Shown: positions 60,696 through 64,000 of the stretch, piece after piece
How positions within the stretch are numbered: position 1 is the first letter of the stretch
Layout of the letters: each line of letters begins with the position of its first letter
Source: Verrucomicrobiota bacterium
GTDB lineage: Bacteria; Verrucomicrobiota; Verrucomicrobiia; CAIQCK01
Direction: 5' to 3'
DNA length: 64,000 nucleotides
Assembly: GCA_016222825.1 (NCBI GenBank)
Contig: JACRQF010000016.1
Location: forward strand, 1-64,000
The notes under the pieces: model-generated
Told to the model about the DNA's origin: nothing
Seen by the model: the letters and a program-made list of their open reading frames with translations, nothing else
The model's database searches: none
Position numbers and translations under genes: made by a program

Positions 60696-63331
60696 ACACG
60701 CACATTGCGCTTGCCGCCGCGCTGTTTCTCCTGTTCGCCGCCAATGGATGGAGCGCCGATCTGGTGCTGGCCGCTGACGCCAAGTCGGATTACCAGATCG
60801 TGGTGCCGGAAACGCCACCGACGCCGGCGATTGGCGAATGCTTGGGCCAGACGGCGCGGCTGATTCAAACTGCTTTCAAGGCGAATGGATTCGACGGGCC
60901 GGTTGTGTCGGAAGGCAAACGCGATCCGGCTAAGCCGGCGATCTATCTCGGTAACACGGCATTTGCGCGCGCCAACGGCGTGGATGTCGCGGCGCTGCGG
61001 GACTGGAGCTATGTGCAGCGGGTCGTTGGCAAGGATGTGATCATCGCCGGCCACGATCATCCCGCGAAGGCCGAGACGACCAGCAAACGCCGCCCGAACT
61101 GGGACCGCCTCGGCACGGCGAAGGCGACGGCGGATTTCGTGCGGCAGTTCATGGGCGTGAGGTTCCTATATCCGGAGATCGCTCCTTACAACGCAGTGAG
61201 CGCGGCGGCGAAGATTGACCTGCTCGCTTCGCCCGCCATCGAGTTCTTACCGATGAAGACCATAGCGGTGCCGGCGGACTTGAATGTGCGGAAGACGCCC
61301 GTGTTGCGGCTCAACACAGCGCATCCGGCAGGCGGCGGTTTCTACGACCTCGCGCACAACCGGTTTCCCCGAGTGGACGAGATGTTCGCCAGCCACACGT
61401 GGGAGCGGGCCGTGCCGCCGGAGAAATATGCCGCGACCCACCCGGAGTATTTCGCGCTCGTCAGCGGCGCGCGGCTGAAGCCGGAAAACGACAAGGCGCA
61501 ATACTGCCTCTCGAACCCCGACGTGCAGGAACTGATCTACCGCGACCTCGCCTCGTGGCTCGACCGCGGCTACGCGTCGGTGGACCTCGGCCAGCCGGAC
61601 GGTTTCCGCGAATGCCAATGTGAGAACTGCTCCAAGCTGTTCGGCACCGGGAAGGACTGGAGCGAAAAGATTTGGATTTTCAATCGCAATGTCGCCGAAC
61701 GGTTGCAGCGATCGCATCCGGGCCGGCAGGTGACGATGATGAGCTACATCCTCACCGCTGCGCCGCCGAAGACGTTCAAGAAGTTCCCTTCCAACACCTG
61801 CATCATGCTCACCGGCACCAACGAGGAGGACATCGCGCCGTGGCGGGACATTGAGGTGCCACGCGGTTTTACCGGCTACGTCTATAACTGGTGCCCGAAC
61901 CTCGGCTCGCGCTACACGCCGATGCGCACGCCCGGTTTCGTCGAGGCACAGGCGAAGCGGCTCGCCGCCAACCGCATCCAGGCGATCTACCGCGACGGTC
62001 CCGGCCAGCTCTTTGGCCTGGAGGGGCCGGTCTATTACGTCATGGGCCGCATGTTTGACGACCCGGAGCGCAACAGCGCGAAAGACCTCCTGCCGGAGTT
62101 CTGCGACGCCGCCTTCGGCCGGGCCGCGGGCGCCATGCGCTCGTTCTACGACCAGCTTTACCACGCCATCGCACTCTACTCCAACCACATCGGCACACGC
62201 TGCAACGCGTGGACCTACAACTCCATCGAAGGCCGTCGCCGAAAGACCGTCACCGATCCGTTCCAACTCATCGCCTTTCTCTATCCGCCTGTCCTGCTCG
62301 CATCGCTCGACGCGGACCTCACACAGGCCGAGAAGCTCGCCGCCACCGCCAAGACCAGGACGCGGCTGGCGCTCGTGCGGACGGAGTTCGAATACCTGCG
62401 CTACCTCGCCCGCGTCGTGCATCTCCACCACGCCTACCAAGTGCAACCCGACGCCGGCTCGCGTGACCGACTGCTCGACGCCATTGACGCGCGCAACGCC
62501 TTCATCGCATCGCTCTACACGAAGCGCGGCAAAGCAGCGTCACCGGGCGACTGGTCATACGTGCTGTTCCCGTTCGGCGGCCACGACGCCAACCACCTGC
62601 GCCTCGCCCATGACGGTTACCAGGAACCGTATGCCAGCACCTGCCTCAACTGGGACACCAAAGCCATGCGCAACGCGCCCGTGCCCGGCAAGAAGCGCCT
62701 GACCGTCGCCCGCGCCCAAGCGCCGGTCACACTCAACGCGCCACAGTGGCAACAAACTGCTTCTCACGAACTCACCTTGCTACCGCCGTTCAACAAACAG
62801 CCGCGCAAGACATCGCTGCGGCTTCTCCACGACGCGACCAATCTCTACATCCGCGCCGAGTGCGAACTCGCCCCCGACGCGCCCGCCAAATTTCCCACCC
62901 TCAAGCGCGACAGCGACCTGCGCACCCAAGAGTCACTCGACCTCTATTTCGCCCCACAGCCCGCGCGCGGCATTTTTTACCGTTTCATGGTCGGCGCAAA
63001 CCCCGCCTCTCGATACGACGCCGCCAACGGCTTCATCACCGACGCAATGGACCCGCGCCACGGCAAAGACGATCCCACTTGGAACGGCGACTGGCAGGCC
63101 GAGTCGCGCGTGGATACGGCGACGCATCGTTGGCACGCGCTCGTCACAATTCCCTTCAAAACGTTCGCCGTCGAGTCGCCCGCCGCCGGCGCCGTCTGGC
63201 GCGGCAACTTCGCACGTTGCCATCGCCTGCCCCGCGAGAAGGTTGACCGCGCCATCTGGTCCTCGACCGCCGGTAATCAGAACATGAACGACCACGATTT
63301 GTTCGGCGAAATCGTGTTCGCAGACCGTTAG
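60692..63331 (+). CDS. Secreted DUF4838 protein with C-terminal CBM9-like domain
   Basis: 879 aa. Signal peptide (MNTHIALAAALFLLFAANGWSA). The N-terminal accessory domain (about 30-150) ends near ATADFVRQFMGVRFLYPE. The DUF4838 barrel includes PDGFRECQCENCSKLF with a Cys pair at the same place as in the 54643 paralog. A linker is followed by a CBM9-like carbohydrate-binding domain (about 690-879): LRLLHDATNLYIRAECE, SLDLYFAPQPARG and WHALVTIPFKTF. This makes it the longer of two related enzymes in the operon. The end converges on a leftward gene, and the two stop codons share 3 nt. Confidence 0.84.
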   Translation: MNTHIALAAALFLLFAANGWSADLVLAADAKSDYQIVVPETPPTPAIGECLGQTARLIQTAFKANGFDGPVVSEGKRDPAKPAIYLGNTAFARANGVDVAALRDWSYVQRVVGKDVIIAGHDHPAKAETTSKRRPNWDRLGTAKATADFVRQFMGVRFLYPEIAPYNAVSAAAKIDLLASPAIEFLPMKTIAVPADLNVRKTPVLRLNTAHPAGGGFYDLAHNRFPRVDEMFASHTWERAVPPEKYAATHPEYFALVSGARLKPENDKAQYCLSNPDVQELIYRDLASWLDRGYASVDLGQPDGFRECQCENCSKLFGTGKDWSEKIWIFNRNVAERLQRSHPGRQVTMMSYILTAAPPKTFKKFPSNTCIMLTGTNEEDIAPWRDIEVPRGFTGYVYNWCPNLGSRYTPMRTPGFVEAQAKRLAANRIQAIYRDGPGQLFGLEGPVYYVMGRMFDDPERNSAKDLLPEFCDAAFGRAAGAMRSFYDQLYHAIALYSNHIGTRCNAWTYNSIEGRRRKTVTDPFQLIAFLYPPVLLASLDADLTQAEKLAATAKTRTRLALVRTEFEYLRYLARVVHLHHAYQVQPDAGSRDRLLDAIDARNAFIASLYTKRGKAASPGDWSYVLFPFGGHDANHLRLAHDGYQEPYASTCLNWDTKAMRNAPVPGKKRLTVARAQAPVTLNAPQWQQTASHELTLLPPFNKQPRKTSLRLLHDATNLYIRAECELAPDAPAKFPTLKRDSDLRTQESLDLYFAPQPARGIFYRFMVGANPASRYDAANGFITDAMDPRHGKDDPTWNGDWQAESRVDTATHRWHALVTIPFKTFAVESPAAGAVWRGNFARCHRLPREKVDRAIWSSTAGNQNMNDHDLFGEIVFADR

Positions 63332-64000
63332 TCCGCCTTCAGCGCCGTAACGGGAATCACCGCCAGCTCATTCGCTGCATGACTCTTATGGGTGTAGCCG
63401 ACGTAGAGCTTCCCTTCGTGCTCCACGGCGTAGGGATAGCTGAAGTCGGCGCGCGCATCCGAAACGCCCGGTGTGCCGTCGAAAGCCGAGGTTCGGATGA
63501 GGAAGACTCTGCTGAAAGTGGACTCGCCGGGTTTGCTAACGGCGATGGTCAATGGCGAGCGCCGTCCGCCGGTGTCCGCCGTGGTTGTGCAGACGAGGAA
63601 GCGCTGGCCGGTGCTGAGCGTGCAGGCGTAGGGCTTGCTGGTGGCCATGGGGAGATTCGACGGCGTTGATGGCGTCCAGGTGCGGCCGTAGTCGTCACTG
63701 GTGGCCACGAGTGCGATGGCCTTTGCGCCGTAGCGCGAGATATTGATGATGCGCTTCCCTTCCACAATTACCGTGGACTCTCCCCAGACCCTGCCGAGAT
63801 TCGGCGCCAAGGGAATGACAACCCTGTCCCACTTGGTGAAATCGTCACCGTGGCTGATCGCCACAGCGGGCAGGTCGCCGACGACATCGTAGCCGTGGGA
63901 AACGCGTGCGCCGGCCATGATCCAGTTGCCGTCGGCCATCTTCTGCGGCTCCTGCATCGGCCAGAAACCGGCGTCAATAACCACGCCATGCGGTTCCCAT
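63328..64000 (-). CDS. Sialidase-like propeller protein, partial at window edge
   Basis: At least 223 residues, and the frame is open to the window end (...WEPHGVVIDAGFWPMQEPQKM). Blade repeats such as ADGNWIMAGARV, ALVATSDDYGRTWTPS (an Asp-box, SDDYGRTW) and KLYVGYTHKS are propeller-like. The 5 prime end lies outside the window, so length, signal peptide and start are unknown. Its stop shares bases with that of the upstream DUF4838-CBM9 gene. Confidence 0.7.
   Translation of the reverse strand, partial: WEPHGVVIDAGFWPMQEPQKMADGNWIMAGARVSHGYDVVGDLPAVAISHGDDFTKWDRVVIPLAPNLGRVWGESTVIVEGKRIINISRYGAKAIALVATSDDYGRTWTPSTPSNLPMATSKPYACTLSTGQRFLVCTTTADTGGRRSPLTIAVSKPGESTFSRVFLIRTSAFDGTPGVSDARADFSYPYAVEHEGKLYVGYTHKSHAANELAVIPVTALKAD

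Noticed and set aside
1..64000. tRNA or rRNA genes
   Set aside because: I did not see a cloverleaf with a GTTCGANNC arm or any rRNA-like stretch, but a scan with tRNAscan-SE and Infernal was not possible and should be run.

Overview
The window is high-GC DNA (62% G+C in a line counted at 42001-42060) from what looks like a free-living member of the Verrucomicrobiota, most likely the Pedosphaera/Limisphaera side. The evidence is indirect but consistent. There is a VPDSG-CTERM-type sorting signal on a glycine-rich secreted protein (6469-6864), many secreted sulfatase, ceramidase-like, PQQ-propeller, sialidase and DUF4838 proteins, Tat-type leaders, and abundant palindromic intergenic repeats. 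I saw no rRNA, tRNA, CRISPR array, integrase or transposase, but I could not run a tRNA or HMM search.

Layout. 0.2-6.3 kb: a Yip1-like membrane protein, a sugar (KDG-type) kinase, and a hybrid sensor kinase whose stop overlaps the start of a single-domain response regulator. 6.5-9 kb: the VPDSG-CTERM protein, a secreted RIFT-barrel-like protein and an RluA-type pseudouridine synthase. 9.1-31.2 kb: a long plus-strand run of exported proteins (ceramidase-like, sulfatase, three beta-helix proteins, a PQQ propeller, a GH20-like hydrolase, two tandem ceramidase-like proteins, an esterase, a beta-helix/esterase fusion and an unknown). 31.2-32.1 kb: a decayed interval with an alpha-rhamnosidase remnant and tandem repeats. 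32.1-39.1 kb: propeller enzymes, a duplicated DUF1284-like protein, two more ceramidase-like proteins and small membrane proteins.

39.1-47.4 kb is the accessory part. It holds a pair of phage-tail-like/fibronectin genes, a 21-bp tandem array, a helix-turn-helix protein, an unrecognised 380-aa protein, and a markedly AT-richer 785-aa gene. That gene joins two nucleoside-deoxyribosyltransferase/TIR-like domains to a Sll1717-type P-loop ATPase and is the best candidate for an uncharacterised defence system. An OB-fold membrane protein and two small DNA-binding regulators follow.

47.4-63.3 kb is a compact plus-strand operon: PQQ propeller, esterase, double sialidase, esterase, DUF4838, sialidase, beta-helix, esterase and DUF4838-CBM9. 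Most junctions are 4-nt ATGA/GTGA overlaps. A convergent sialidase runs off the right end. Together the exported genes suggest stepwise dismantling of a sulfated, acetylated, uronate- or rhamnose-containing polysaccharide or glycoconjugate, with KDG kinase as a possible intracellular endpoint. The substrate itself is inference.
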